Assembly: GCA_003993805.1 (NCBI GenBank)
Contig: RSEF01000003.1
Location: 39,927,755-39,991,754 of the forward strand
Reading direction: 5' to 3'
DNA from: Himantopus leucocephalus
Taxonomy: Eukaryota > Chordata > Aves > Charadriiformes > Recurvirostridae
DNA length: 64,000 nt
Shown here one piece after another: positions 54,270 to 64,000 of the stretch (the first letter of the stretch is position 1; the number at the start of each line of letters is the position of its first letter). Position numbers and translations under genes: made by a program. The notes under the pieces were generated by a model that had not been told where the DNA came from, did no database searches, and saw nothing but the letters and a program-made list of their open reading frames with translations.

Positions 54270-55264
54270 TCAAGCAGTAATTCTCAGCTAAAAGAAGGAG
54301 TGCCCATGTGCAGTCTCCTGCTGATGTTCATCCTGAAAACAAAGGTATGTATCAGTGTCTAGGAGGAAGGCTGTCCACTTGTTCATATTCCAAAAATTCC
54401 GAAAAAGTGGATAATTTAAACAAAAATGTTTAAATTGCTGTAGTACCAGGCACAGACTCATTCTGGGGAGTTCTCCTTAGTAAGAAGTGACAACCTGCTT
54501 TAGTTGCTAGTGACTGAGAAAGAGCATAGCAGTAATGTGGTCCCAGAAACTGTTCTCTCATCTATGTCTCTAACACTACTCTGCTTTTGGCCATTTTGCC
54601 AGAAAAGGAGAAGAAAGCTCATGTCCTGCTCCAGTGCCCATCCCTTCTGCTTGCTTCAGTAGTAGTTTTCACTACAGAACATCAGATAAGATTAAAAACA
54701 GAATGCAGAACAAGGACATTTGAAAAGTATTGAAAATAAAGTGCTCTCCAACCCATTTTTTAGGAGGAATGGTGTGTTTAGATTTTTTCCCCCAGCGCCA
54801 ATCAGCCTCTTTCTGGAATTTCATTACAGCCCTTGCTTCCAAATTCGTAATGGCTGAAGGGAGGGAGCCAGTGGGGGGGCTCCTCTCTTGACTCCTCCAG
54901 CTGTGCTCCCTACCCTAAAATACAGCGTCTCCTCCCATCCCAGTGAGTCCACAGGGGCCTCTGACACGGTGGGATGCATAAGCACAGAGTCACTGCACCC
55001 AAGGGACACTGAGGTGGTCACGGCTGGCTCTCCTAGCTGGGAGCACACTCTCTTCTACTTTAGTCTCTACTTGTTTCTTAGCAGATAATGACTTTGGGAC
55101 TTGCCTTTTTTTGAGCCTATTCTTCTATGGAAAGAAGACTTACATGCTCATGCCTCTTGCCTGAATGTGTACCTGCAATGAATATTGAAGCCATAAAGTT
55201 ATTTTCATGTAATTTGACAAAGGGCTAGAAGTCTTGAAGATCCTCTGTCCAATTCATGAAAATG
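54270..55264. other. Intergenic, no gene seen
   Basis: Includes a modestly GC-rich stretch at about 54830-55050 with short frames on both strands and no splice or family evidence. Confidence 0.5.
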
Positions 55265-56045
55265 TGGAGAGGAACAGAACAGAACAGAACAGAATAGACT
55301 AGACTAGAATAGAATAGAATAATTTCAGTTGGAAGGGACTTACAGTGATCACCTAGCCCAACTGCCTGACCAGTTCAGGGCTGACCAAGTTAAAGCATGT
55401 TATTAAGGGCATTGTCCAAATGTCTCTTAAACACTGACAGGCTTGGGGCATCAAAAACCTCTTTAGGAAGCCTGTTCCAGTGTTTAACCACCCTCTCAGT
55501 AAAGAAGCACTTCCTAATGTCCAGTTTAAACTTCCCCTGGTGCAGCCTTGAACCATTTCCACATGTCCTATCCCTGGATAGTAAGGAGATCAGCACCTCT
55601 CTCTCCACTTTCCCTCCTCAGGAAGCTGTGGAGAGCAATGAGGTCACCCCTCAGCCTCCTTTTCTCCAAACTGGACAAAGCCCAGAGGCCTTAGCCACTC
55701 CTCACAGGACATTCCTTGCAGTCCTTTCACCAGATCTGTTGCCCTCCTCTGGACGCATTCAAGGACCTTCACATCCCTCATAAATTGTGGGGCCCAGAAT
55801 GGCACATGGTACTCAAGGTGAGGCTGCACCAACGCTGAATACAGTGGGATAATCACCTCTTTTGACCGGCTGGTTATACTGTGTTTGATGCACCCCAGGA
55901 TGCGGTTTGCCCTCTTGGCTGCCCGGGCACAGTGCTGACTCATACTGAGCCTGCTGCCCACCAGCACCCCCAGGTCCCTTTCTGCAGGGCTGCTCTCCAG
56001 CCGCTCCTCTCCCAATTTATTCTTGTGCCCGGCATTACTCCATGG
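55265..56045 (-). repeat. CR1 LINE 3' portion with RT fragment
   Basis: A CR1 insertion in - orientation, the best preserved in the window. Its 3' end carries an AGAAC/AGAAT pentamer array (about 55271-55322). Next comes the standard tail 'ttcagttggaagggacttacagtgatcacctagcccaactgcc' and the end of the reverse-transcriptase frame (56015-55644, with the family phrases ERDLGVLVG, ANRILGCI and LVQPHLEY). It is 5'-truncated, as most CR1 copies are, and not an active element or host gene. Confidence 0.93.
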
Positions 56046-59000
56046 TAGTGTACAGAGCTTAACCTTCGGTCCATGCCATGGAGTGCCCTAGGGTCTTGCT
56101 GCCCTGATCATGCAGACATGTGAATCATGATTTACAAATCACGATCAGTGCAGGCTTTCCTTTGCATGACAGCTACAGAAAGGGGTGAGCCTGGGGCAGT
56201 CTCTGGTCTCCTCTAGAAGTGAAGTTGACATGTGGGCAGGGAATATAGCTAGACCTGGAAAACCTGCTTTTTGAAAGTACATTGTTGTCTATCTTTCCCC
56301 TACTAAAGGAAATGCTTTCCCTCATTTGGAAACCAGGAAGGTCGAGGGAGGGGGGCAGGAAATGAAGTTTCGTTAACTCTGTTGCTAACAGAACTACTTT
56401 TCTCCTGCCCCTACTTGCCTGTCATAAAGACTATTTTCAGATGTTTCTGGTAATACATTTCATCTCTCCCTCTAGGGCTACAAAGGCCTTTGACCTACAG
56501 AGCTGGAAGTCTGCTCCTGCAGTTACCATTTAAGTTGTCATGTTTAGCAGTTTGCTGCTTTTGCACAGGCTCCACAGAATTCACAAATTTTCCACTTAGG
56601 GACTCATATTACCTATTTATAAACAGAGATACTAGTGACAGGATGTAGGTTTGGTAAAAGATTTGTATTATCTGGATTCATAAGTGGTTCCATGAGAAGT
56701 ATGCTGAGCAGCATTCACTCTGATGCATAAGAATGACACTAGCTAACAGAGTTAATTGCTGTCAGTTTTTGAAAGTCTTTGTGAAGCTCAGTTTCATTAG
56801 CTGTATTTATCTGACAGCGTATACTGAGTGTGTTCCTCCCTTCTTACTAAACTGTAGCTTGGCAAAACTCAAGTAGTCTAAACAGGGATCATAAATTATG
56901 TCAAGAAGTTAAAGCAGATGACCAACTGTAACAGAATGAAACAAGCCATGGAAGCTCCAAATCAGTAGTATGGATCACCACAATTATTCAGTAATCAGTT
57001 TACCTTCCAGAGTGCTACGGGTTATGTAGCGCATCCATTTGAGTTCCTGTTATTAACTAGCAGCTGATTCACCAGCTCCTTCAGAGAACAACCATTTCCA
57101 GGAAGGCAGAAAAGCAAATGCCTGAGGCAGTCACTGCTTCAGCCATCTCAGTCTAATCTATTTCTATGTTTGTCAGCAGCCTCAGATCCTCACACAAGCC
57201 CACTGCAGTGCCTTGTCTCGCTAGCTTGTGCTCTGTTATGGATGTACCGAAAACTGGGAAAAATGCAGTCTTCCTTGGTCTTTACAATACTGAAGAGGCA
57301 TAAAAGAGTTACATTTCAAATTGCTATTTACCTTCATAGAAAACTTTTCTTGTACACGTTGTCAATATGAGGATGTATGAGCCACAGGCGTAACACCCAG
57401 TCACTAAGTGTCTCTCTGAAACTTTAAATGTTTCTCTAATTGCTGAGTGCTGGCCGCATTCATTGTGAGTACCCATAAGAAACAATGTCTTCCTGTGGTT
57501 GAGAGTATATGGACACATTTGTATAATGCAGTAATGCTGTGAAATCTCCCTTCACAGTCTTGTTACTCATCAGAGGTTTGTCAGTGCTAATGTAGGGATG
57601 TATAGGAGAATTAAGCCAAAGAGGAGCGTTATTTGTAGTACAATCCCAAATCCAAGCAAAGCCCCACTGAAGTTTGTGAGACTTTTGTCAAAGCAAGACC
57701 ATGTAGCTCAGGGCCTACTGGCAATTTTTGCTTCTTTTTTCAAAATTCACCACATATGTCTCATCAAAAACATTTTCCTCAGTTCATATGCAAACATCCA
57801 GGTATGTGTATTTGCAGCAACAGTTTGCAACTCCAGCAACTGTGTCTTGACAAGTGGGTACATGCCTGCAGGAATATTACCTGTAAAACTCATAAAATCC
57901 TGCAGGTTCAGTATGTTTCTAGAGGCACTAGAATGCTAACCCCTGTGTCTGCATGTAAGGTCCCAACAGTTTTTTTGTTGGGGGAACATGAAAATGTTTT
58001 AATTTTTAGAAGGAATTTGCATTTTAAAAAACAATAGAAGTATATTTTTTTTATATATTTTGCATAACATTTGTGAAATCAGCTGAATCAGTTTACGGTG
58101 GTTAATATACCCATGAACTTCCTATTTAATCTTTAAGTAAATATTGAAAAGGACAGACAGTACATCGAGTTATCGCAGCCAACAGACAATGAGTTGGGAA
58201 CTTGTTGTTCTGCACTCCTTACTAAAAGTAATGTGACGTGATTCATAATAAGAAGCAGAATGGGATGCTGTCAGTCAGCAACATGTAGCTATGAGCTGCT
58301 GCACACCAGTACCCAAGTAACTGAGAACACTGGGAAGAGAGATGATACCATGCAGGGTCATGGATGCAAAGTTCAATAAGCATTGTGGAAGACTGTGGAC
58401 TGTGTTTGACTCTTGCATTTAACTCTACTTGGTTGATTCACTGTCAAAAAAAGCCAACCAACCAGCAGTCTGCCCCATCTTTCTCTACCTTTCTTTCATG
58501 CCTCTGTACCTTCTTAGGAAGGAAGAAATAGCCATATTTCTTCCATTCTTCATCTTGAGATCCTTCACCTCCTTCCTGTATTCCAAAGGGCAACCCCATC
58601 CCTACTCTCCCAATCTGTCCTTTTGTCTTTATTTTCTGACTCAGAGGACTTTTCAGTCCACCATCTTCCACTGTTTCAGTCTTTTTCTCTACCAGGCATG
58701 CCTTGGAATGATTCAGAGTAGAGAGAATATATTTTCTCAGCCAGGAAGAAATAATTTATGGCTTCAAATGCATAGATGAGTGTGCATGCAAACAGATGTA
58801 TCCTAGCACCTTTCCTACATGGAAGTCTCAGAAAAATTCCTAGACTTCCCCAGAAGACCTGAAAAACCAAAACCAGAATGCCCATTTTTGCCATTATACC
58901 TCAAACCCCTCTGCATTACCAGTTTTGCCACCTATACTGATTATATTAACTGTTCTGAGCTTACCTTCGGTGGGGCTGTGCTGCTTGTGGCAAGTTTTTC

Positions 59001-59357
59001 TGATCTCTAAAAACACATGCCAGTGCAGAAAACAAAAGCATGCTAAGTTTCTAGTATACCAGCGCATTTCTTTTATTTTTTCCTCTTTGTGATCCTTCAT
59101 TGTAAAACGATACATCCGGGTGCAGATGAAGCCTCTGTGCCACGTAGCTGCACAGCTCAGCCCGGCCTCTAGGCACCCGTGGGACAGAGGAAGCCCCAGC
59201 TGAAGCCAGGCGCAATGGTCAAGTTCAGTTTCGCTTTTGAAGGTGCAGAGGCAGGAACAACTCTCACTCCCTGTCTTTATAGGTAAACCTTCAAACTAGT
59301 CCTGCAGTGATTACTACCAGTTTAAAATATCGTGGATTTTTTTTTTAATGTCATGAT
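56046..59357. other. Intergenic, no gene seen
   Basis: Short frames only (largest about 115 codons, at 57598-57939 and 58429-58779, with low-complexity or unremarkable translations). No repeat or RNA recognised. Confidence 0.5.
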
Positions 59358-59661
59358 AATGCAAGTGTATGTATGATCAACAGAGAACTTGGAGCCTGTT
59401 ACAGTTGTTTTGTTCCTTATGCACGTGGACCTCACCCTTGTGCTGAAGAAGACAAGCAGGTAAATTTTCTAGCATATCCTCCTAGCTGCAGGTANAATGC
59501 AAGTGTATGTATGATCAACAGAGAACTTGGAGCCTGTTACAGTTGTTTTGTTCCTTATGCACGTGGACCTCGCCCTTGTGCTGAAGAAGACAAACAGGTA
59601 AATTTTCTAGCATATTCCTCCTAGCTGCAGGTGNTTCTAGCATATCCTCCTAGCTGCAGGT
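59358..59661. repeat. Contig-join duplication with two Ns (2.2 copies)
   Basis: 59358-59494 recurs as 59496-59633 with about three changes (one H/R-changing a/g, one silent g/a, one inserted t). A third, partial copy of the last 27 bp follows the second N (59635-59661). The Ns at 59495 and 59634 mark two successive joins of overlapping contigs. Confidence 0.85.
59373..59459 (+). other. Short exon-like frame ending at a good donor
   Basis: An ATG-initiated 29-codon frame (GACYSCFVPYARGPHPC in its middle, three Cys) ends exactly at CAG/GTAAAT, a near-consensus donor. The second copy (59511-59597) has the same donor with one His-to-Arg change. It is about 2.4 kb upstream of the secreted hydrolase gene on the same strand, but the phase and role are unknown and it could be chance. 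Confidence 0.2.
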
Positions 59662-61807
59662 ACTTCTGTACTTCTCTCAACACCATCCCCTTGAGTTAAG
59701 ATCCTTTGGAAAGGTGTGTGTTTTGCTATGATGAAGTCCAGAATAGCAGTTCTAGCCTGTATGACTGTGACTTCACATTTTCCCTCTGCATGTATGTTGT
59801 CCAGGAAACTCTTTACAGCAGTCTGGGGTTATCGAGTTCCTCCAGACTCTCCAAGTCTGCCCAGAGCCTGAGCTGTGCCAAGGCGACTTTTTTCCAGTTT
59901 GGGAATTATACAGAGCTCTCTCTCCATATATCTTTAAGGCATGATCTAGTAGTGTTAACAGCTTGATTTAATCATTAACAAGAAATTGCAAAAAGACAAG
60001 CAAACTGCCGCAGATGACAATGAACTTTTGGAAAGGAACAGCTGTGTCATCATATTTAAGGTGAGAGCCTGAGGCAAAGAAAACCTGAGTCCTTCTGAGG
60101 CAGGTGAGCAGCACCTGGGACTTGTTGCTGTTGATTTATTGAACTTGGTGCTGGGCCCCACTGCACCTGAGGTGAGCTTTTCCTAGACTTACACACTCCA
60201 CATGTGCAGTCTAGTCTTCCGAGAAAAGGGATTTTGAATAATGCTTGAAAATATTCCTTTCCCCATTTCTGGTAATGCAAACAGTGAACTAGCAGATGAA
60301 GATCTGTGTCTCAGGGAAATCTAGGGAAATGTGAACTATACAAGGACTTGGATAAAAGCTTGTTTTCAGCCAGTAGCTCAAGTAAAAGGACCTTTTAACT
60401 GAAAGGTTAAAAAGAAACAAAAAAAGCTGTTAATCATGCTCTTCTCAGGGATCTGATTCCAGCTCACAGACTTTTATGGGACTTTCAGCCCAGAAAGAAG
60501 AGAGGAAGATAAATAGGGGCCTTTTGTGTACAGGCTCCTCGGTGTGGACCAGCTCAGTGGGCAATGGATGTTGTCTCTAAAAAGCCAGCAGAATTCCCTC
60601 ATAGTGGGAAAACAATATTTTGCTGCATTACATGGGTGAAATTGCCCTCTCCTTTTCTGAGAGTAGGCAGCTGGTAGGAGGGTCCCTCCATACTGCACCC
60701 TGCCCTTTCAGTATTACTGCCTGCTCTCATACATGCTCTCAGGCCAGGTGTTGTGGACAGATTCTTGGAGATCTTCTTTCTTACCCTCTCCCTTGCGTGC
60801 TCCTCTTATCCTCTGCATTTCTGCAAGTGATGTAATGATAGGGGCAGGACAGACAACAGGGCAGCCTGCTTCATCTGCAGATGCATCCATTTACATACTC
60901 CTCATCTCGCCTATATTGAGGGATTTTTTATTCATGGAAGTGAAAAGTATCCTTTTTTATTCTGCTCTTCACTGACTTCACTCACTAATTTTACATCTGT
61001 CCAACACAGTTACCTTTAAGACTCTGATCTTTCTAGGGATGTAATGCCTTCAAACCAGGAAGCACTGTCAGCATCTTGCTCAATTCCAGCTTTCCAAAAA
61101 ATGGCAGAAGTAGTGAGGACTTAAAATATCTTAGCTCCCTTGGAGAGAATGGAAACTTGAAAACTAAAGAGAATGGAGTGACACCTTAATGCACTTACTG
61201 GTACCTATCTATAATGCTATCAGATTAACTCAGCCTGGAGCATAGCTAGAGATAGAACTTGGTAGCACTCAATTTTTATCAGTCAGCTTATTTTAGACAA
61301 GCCCAGTGTCTGAGCTGATATAGCCTCTAGTTTCTGTAACCATGTGGATAATGGAAAGCTATTTCATGCAGTCAATGAGATACAAATATTCTATCAAATT
61401 TTGTTAGAACTTTCATATATTTCAGAGGTGAAAGAAAGGGAGGATTTGGTGGGAAAAAAATATTTCAAATATTTTGCTGGGATCTAGTGATTCTCTGGGG
61501 ATCAGATTGGATGATCAAATAGTGTTTGTGTTTTCTGGGGAAATGAAGGAGGCCCAGTAACCTACCATTTCCCTTGCCCTGTTATTTTGGGAGAATCCTC
61601 TCTTTTGGAAACACTGCATCAGGTACATCTAGCCACACTAAATGCCCTGTTAGTTTTCATTTCTCATATATGTGCTCTTTTTTTGTGCTACATGGAATAA
61701 AATTAAAATAGGTTAATCAGTAACTAATTATTCCAGCAGCAGCTGAACAGTCTCTCATGTGTTCCCAGCTGTAAGTAATCTAAAATCTGTCTTTTGCTTT
61801 TCTGTAG
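59662..61807. other. Upstream region or first intron of the secreted hydrolase gene
   Basis: No coding exon recognised. The acceptor at 61807 (ttgcttttctgtag) implies that at least one non-coding exon, and the promoter, lie somewhere upstream, possibly within this stretch. No CpG island marks it. Confidence 0.4.
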
Positions 61808-61847
61808 GTACTGATATACTTCATATTGCTGAGTCCTCCAGCAACAA
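61808..61847 (+). other. 5' UTR part of the hydrolase coding exon
   Basis: Forty bases between the polypyrimidine-preceded acceptor (tctgtag, ending 61807) and the ATG. The first ATG in the exon is the one chosen, and it opens directly onto the signal peptide. Confidence 0.5.
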
Positions 61848-62807
61848 ATGAAGAATATGTATCTGTTCCTCCTTTCTGTTTTATATTTGCTTTTGAAAGT
61901 CACTGGCACCAAAGAGGTTTTATTTTGTCGTAATCATTTCACAGAATATCAAGTGGGCAACATGAACCTGATTCTCTCTGTCCCACACGGTGGGTCAATG
62001 GAACCCAAAGACATCCCTGATCGAGAGGCTGGCTGTTGGGATGCAAAGACATCCTCTTGTATTTTCTCTCATGAGTGTCCTCCTGGAAGTATTCAAGATT
62101 ATAAGAAATGCAAAGTGTCTACCAACCAAGACAGGTATACTATAGAGGTGGCTCAGGCTCTTGCTGAAGAAATCAAGAAAATTACTTTTGGCTTCTTCCC
62201 ACATATCATTATAAACCACCTACAGAGGTTCAAGATGGATGCTAACAGGGAAAAGGAAGAAGCCTCCTTTGGAATTCCCCAAGCAGAACAGGCCTGGGAG
62301 GAGTATATGGGATTTTTGACCACTGCAAAATCGCAGATGACAGGGGGCCTGATTCTGGATATCCATGGACAAGCACATCCTGAACGGTGGATAGAACTAG
62401 GTTACACAATTTCAAAAACTTCCCTTAACTCAGGCATCTTTTCTGCATCGTGTTCCTCAATTAGCCATCTGGCCAGTCAGCTCGTTAATGTGTCTTCTGA
62501 GACTCTGGTAGCAGGGAACAGAAGTTTGGGTAAATATATTGAAGAACAAAACAACAGTTATGTTTGTGTGCCTTCTCCATCCAATCCTAGCCCAAATAAT
62601 GGGAGCTATTATAGCGGTGGATACATAACAAAGACTTTTGGTTCCCTTAGTTCTGGCACCGTTGATGCCATTCAGCTTGAACTACCACAGTGGGTGAGGG
62701 CAGCTGAAGAACGTCCCAGATTTTGTAAAGCACTAGCAAGGGCTGTAATAAAATTCTGGCAAACTAACTACTGCAGCCAGTACAACCATGAATTTCTGCC
62801 ATGCTGA
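61848..62807 (+). CDS. Secreted N-formylglutamate amidohydrolase-like protein
   Basis: 319 residues in one uninterrupted coding exon. Residues 1-20 form a hydrophobic signal peptide (MKNMYLFLLSVLYLLLKVTG). The rest carries the ordered motifs of the N-formylglutamate amidohydrolase (FGase, Pfam PF05013) family: SVPHGG (44-49), DRYT (95-98), QRFKMDANR (126-134, family pattern R..xDxNR), LILDIHGQ (168-175) and IQLELP (275-280) before a C-terminal helix. His47 and His173 are likely metal or catalytic residues by family analogy. Ten cysteines (27, 63, 71, 77, 88, 202, 240, 293, 309, 319) and four N-glycosylation sequons (N214, N224, N235, N251) fit an extracellular, disulfide-bonded form. Bacterial FGase (HutG) removes formate from formylglutamate; the substrate here is unknown. 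An AG acceptor 40 bases upstream of the ATG shows a 5' UTR intron. I do not know an established vertebrate symbol. Confidence 0.8.
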   Translation: MKNMYLFLLSVLYLLLKVTGTKEVLFCRNHFTEYQVGNMNLILSVPHGGSMEPKDIPDREAGCWDAKTSSCIFSHECPPGSIQDYKKCKVSTNQDRYTIEVAQALAEEIKKITFGFFPHIIINHLQRFKMDANREKEEASFGIPQAEQAWEEYMGFLTTAKSQMTGGLILDIHGQAHPERWIELGYTISKTSLNSGIFSASCSSISHLASQLVNVSSETLVAGNRSLGKYIEEQNNSYVCVPSPSNPSPNNGSYYSGGYITKTFGSLSSGTVDAIQLELPQWVRAAEERPRFCKALARAVIKFWQTNYCSQYNHEFLPC

Positions 62808-63160
62808 AAGAAGCTGTCTTGTTAAGATACCTTTCTATAATACAGTAATGATCTGGAACAGCAGAACAACTGATACACCTGGAACATTTAAGCCTGCAAT
62901 ATAATTATGGATGTTGGTGGAAAGAAACTCACCTGCAAAGGAATACAAAGACATCGATGCACAGAAAATCCACAGCTAATACCAACAAGTCTGTTAAGAC
63001 ACAGCTTCTTACTAAATCCAGCATTGAGAAGACTGGTTGAAGATGAATGGGTATATTTGGAGGTATCACTTGCCTGGTATGCTGTTCTGTGCTTAATTTC
63101 TTTCCAGTAGCATCCTCTGTTCTCTAGTACACAATAAACAACTATTCTTCTTCTGATGTA
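62808..63160 (+). other. 3' UTR of the hydrolase gene with poly(A) signal
   Basis: Non-coding sequence after the TGA, ending near an AATAAA at 63134-63139. The presence of UTR intron, intact frame and poly(A) signal argues for a living gene, not a decayed copy. Confidence 0.6.
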
Positions 63161-64000
63161 TTCTGTGCAGTGCAGTGCCTTAGTAGATTACCTGTTCAAA
63201 GAAATGAGGTGTCTCTGCTTTGCTTGTGACACTTAAGAAAGACAACTGGATAATATCATTGTGTAAAATGTTTCCATTTGGTGCTTACAAAGCCCCAGGA
63301 GTTGGAACTCTTCAAGTAAACAGTAATGCTGAGCAAAGCAGTCGGAACTACTTCAGGATTTGCTAATTTAATGAATTATGAAAAAAAAAAGTCAGAGAGC
63401 ATTATAGCACTGTAATTTTGTCACAGTTTAAATAGCACAACCGTAAGGTAGTAACTGGATGGAAGGCTGCTAAAGATAACACATACATATAATTGTCATG
63501 CATTTTTGACAGTTTTCCTTACAGCATGGTTCCCTGCTGGGAGCTGGTCCATTGATATCCTTGAGCATAGGATTAAACTCTTGGTTGTTACTGGGAATAG
63601 TATTACATTATGGGTGGGCTCTTCTGCACAGTGAAGAATATAGTGGCATGAATAGACATGAATACAAATCAGTTCTTGGGCAATTAATAAGAAAAACCAA
63701 AGGGAGCAGGCAGCGAGACTGAAAAGAGTAAAATTCAAATATTAAGAACCTACGAAATCCTAGCAGTGCTAAAGGTTTGGTAAAAAGAAAAGAATGAGTA
63801 GATAGTTCTGAGTAAATAATTCTGAGGAATTATATAGTCAGTTAATAAACTGAAGAGAAGTGGGATATCTGCACCTTGCAAGCACAGTAAAATACTTTAG
63901 TTCTAAGTATAAATAGGGACAATACCAAAGAGACATAAAACATAACACATAAGAGCATCAAAAGAAATGGGTAAAGAGCTCTCTGAACCTGAACTGTTCA
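63161..64000. other. Intergenic, no gene seen
   Basis: AT-rich sequence to the window edge with only short frames. Confidence 0.5.

Noticed and set aside
55644..56015. 123-codon frame on the - strand as a host gene
   Set aside because: It is the end of the CR1 reverse-transcriptase frame, with CR1 tail sequence following it; it is part of a 5'-truncated LINE.

Overview
The window looks like avian nuclear DNA from a draft assembly. It is AT-rich and holds CR1-type LINE fragments of several ages, intron-split genes with GT-AG junctions, two CpG-island promoters, single-N contig joins and one 100-N gap. CR1 also occurs in crocodilians and turtles, so 'bird' is the best reading, not a proof. Only three protein-coding loci can be supported; most of the 64 kb is intergenic.

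Layout. (1) Bases 1-14480 hold no recognisable gene: diverged CR1-like pieces near 1.6-2.1 kb, a GC-rich patch at 10.0-10.4 kb and one contig-join duplication at 5.9-6.15 kb. (2) 14480-16700 is a complete four-exon MAP1LC3C (LC3C, Atg8 family) gene on the + strand, from CpG-island promoter to poly(A) signal. (3) 16.7-38.8 kb is gene-free, with old CR1 copies at 27.0-27.8, 29.6-30.6 and 37.3-37.5 kb and two contig-join duplications. (4) 38.8-48.5 kb is EXO1 on the - strand. Coding exons for residues 1-419 are present, with every checked nuclease active-site residue intact. The C-terminal half is missing and almost certainly lies in the 100-N gap at 39038-39137. The promoter is a CpG island with a textbook ZNF143/THAP11 element. 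(5) 48.5-61.8 kb is intergenic, with three contig-join duplications, a younger CR1 at 55.3-56.0 kb and a few short exon-like ORFs I cannot identify. (6) 61.8-63.15 kb is a single-coding-exon gene for a 319-residue predicted secreted protein with the motif set of N-formylglutamate amidohydrolases, a family best known from bacterial histidine degradation. It is the most unusual locus here.

MAP1LC3C and EXO1 are neighbours in convergent orientation, as in the human 1q43 region. This supports both identifications. The mammalian intronless BECN2 is not seen between them, and nothing resembling WDR64 was recognised beyond EXO1. The three genes do not form a functional unit: LC3C acts in autophagy, EXO1 in DNA repair, and the third appears to be an extracellular hydrolase.
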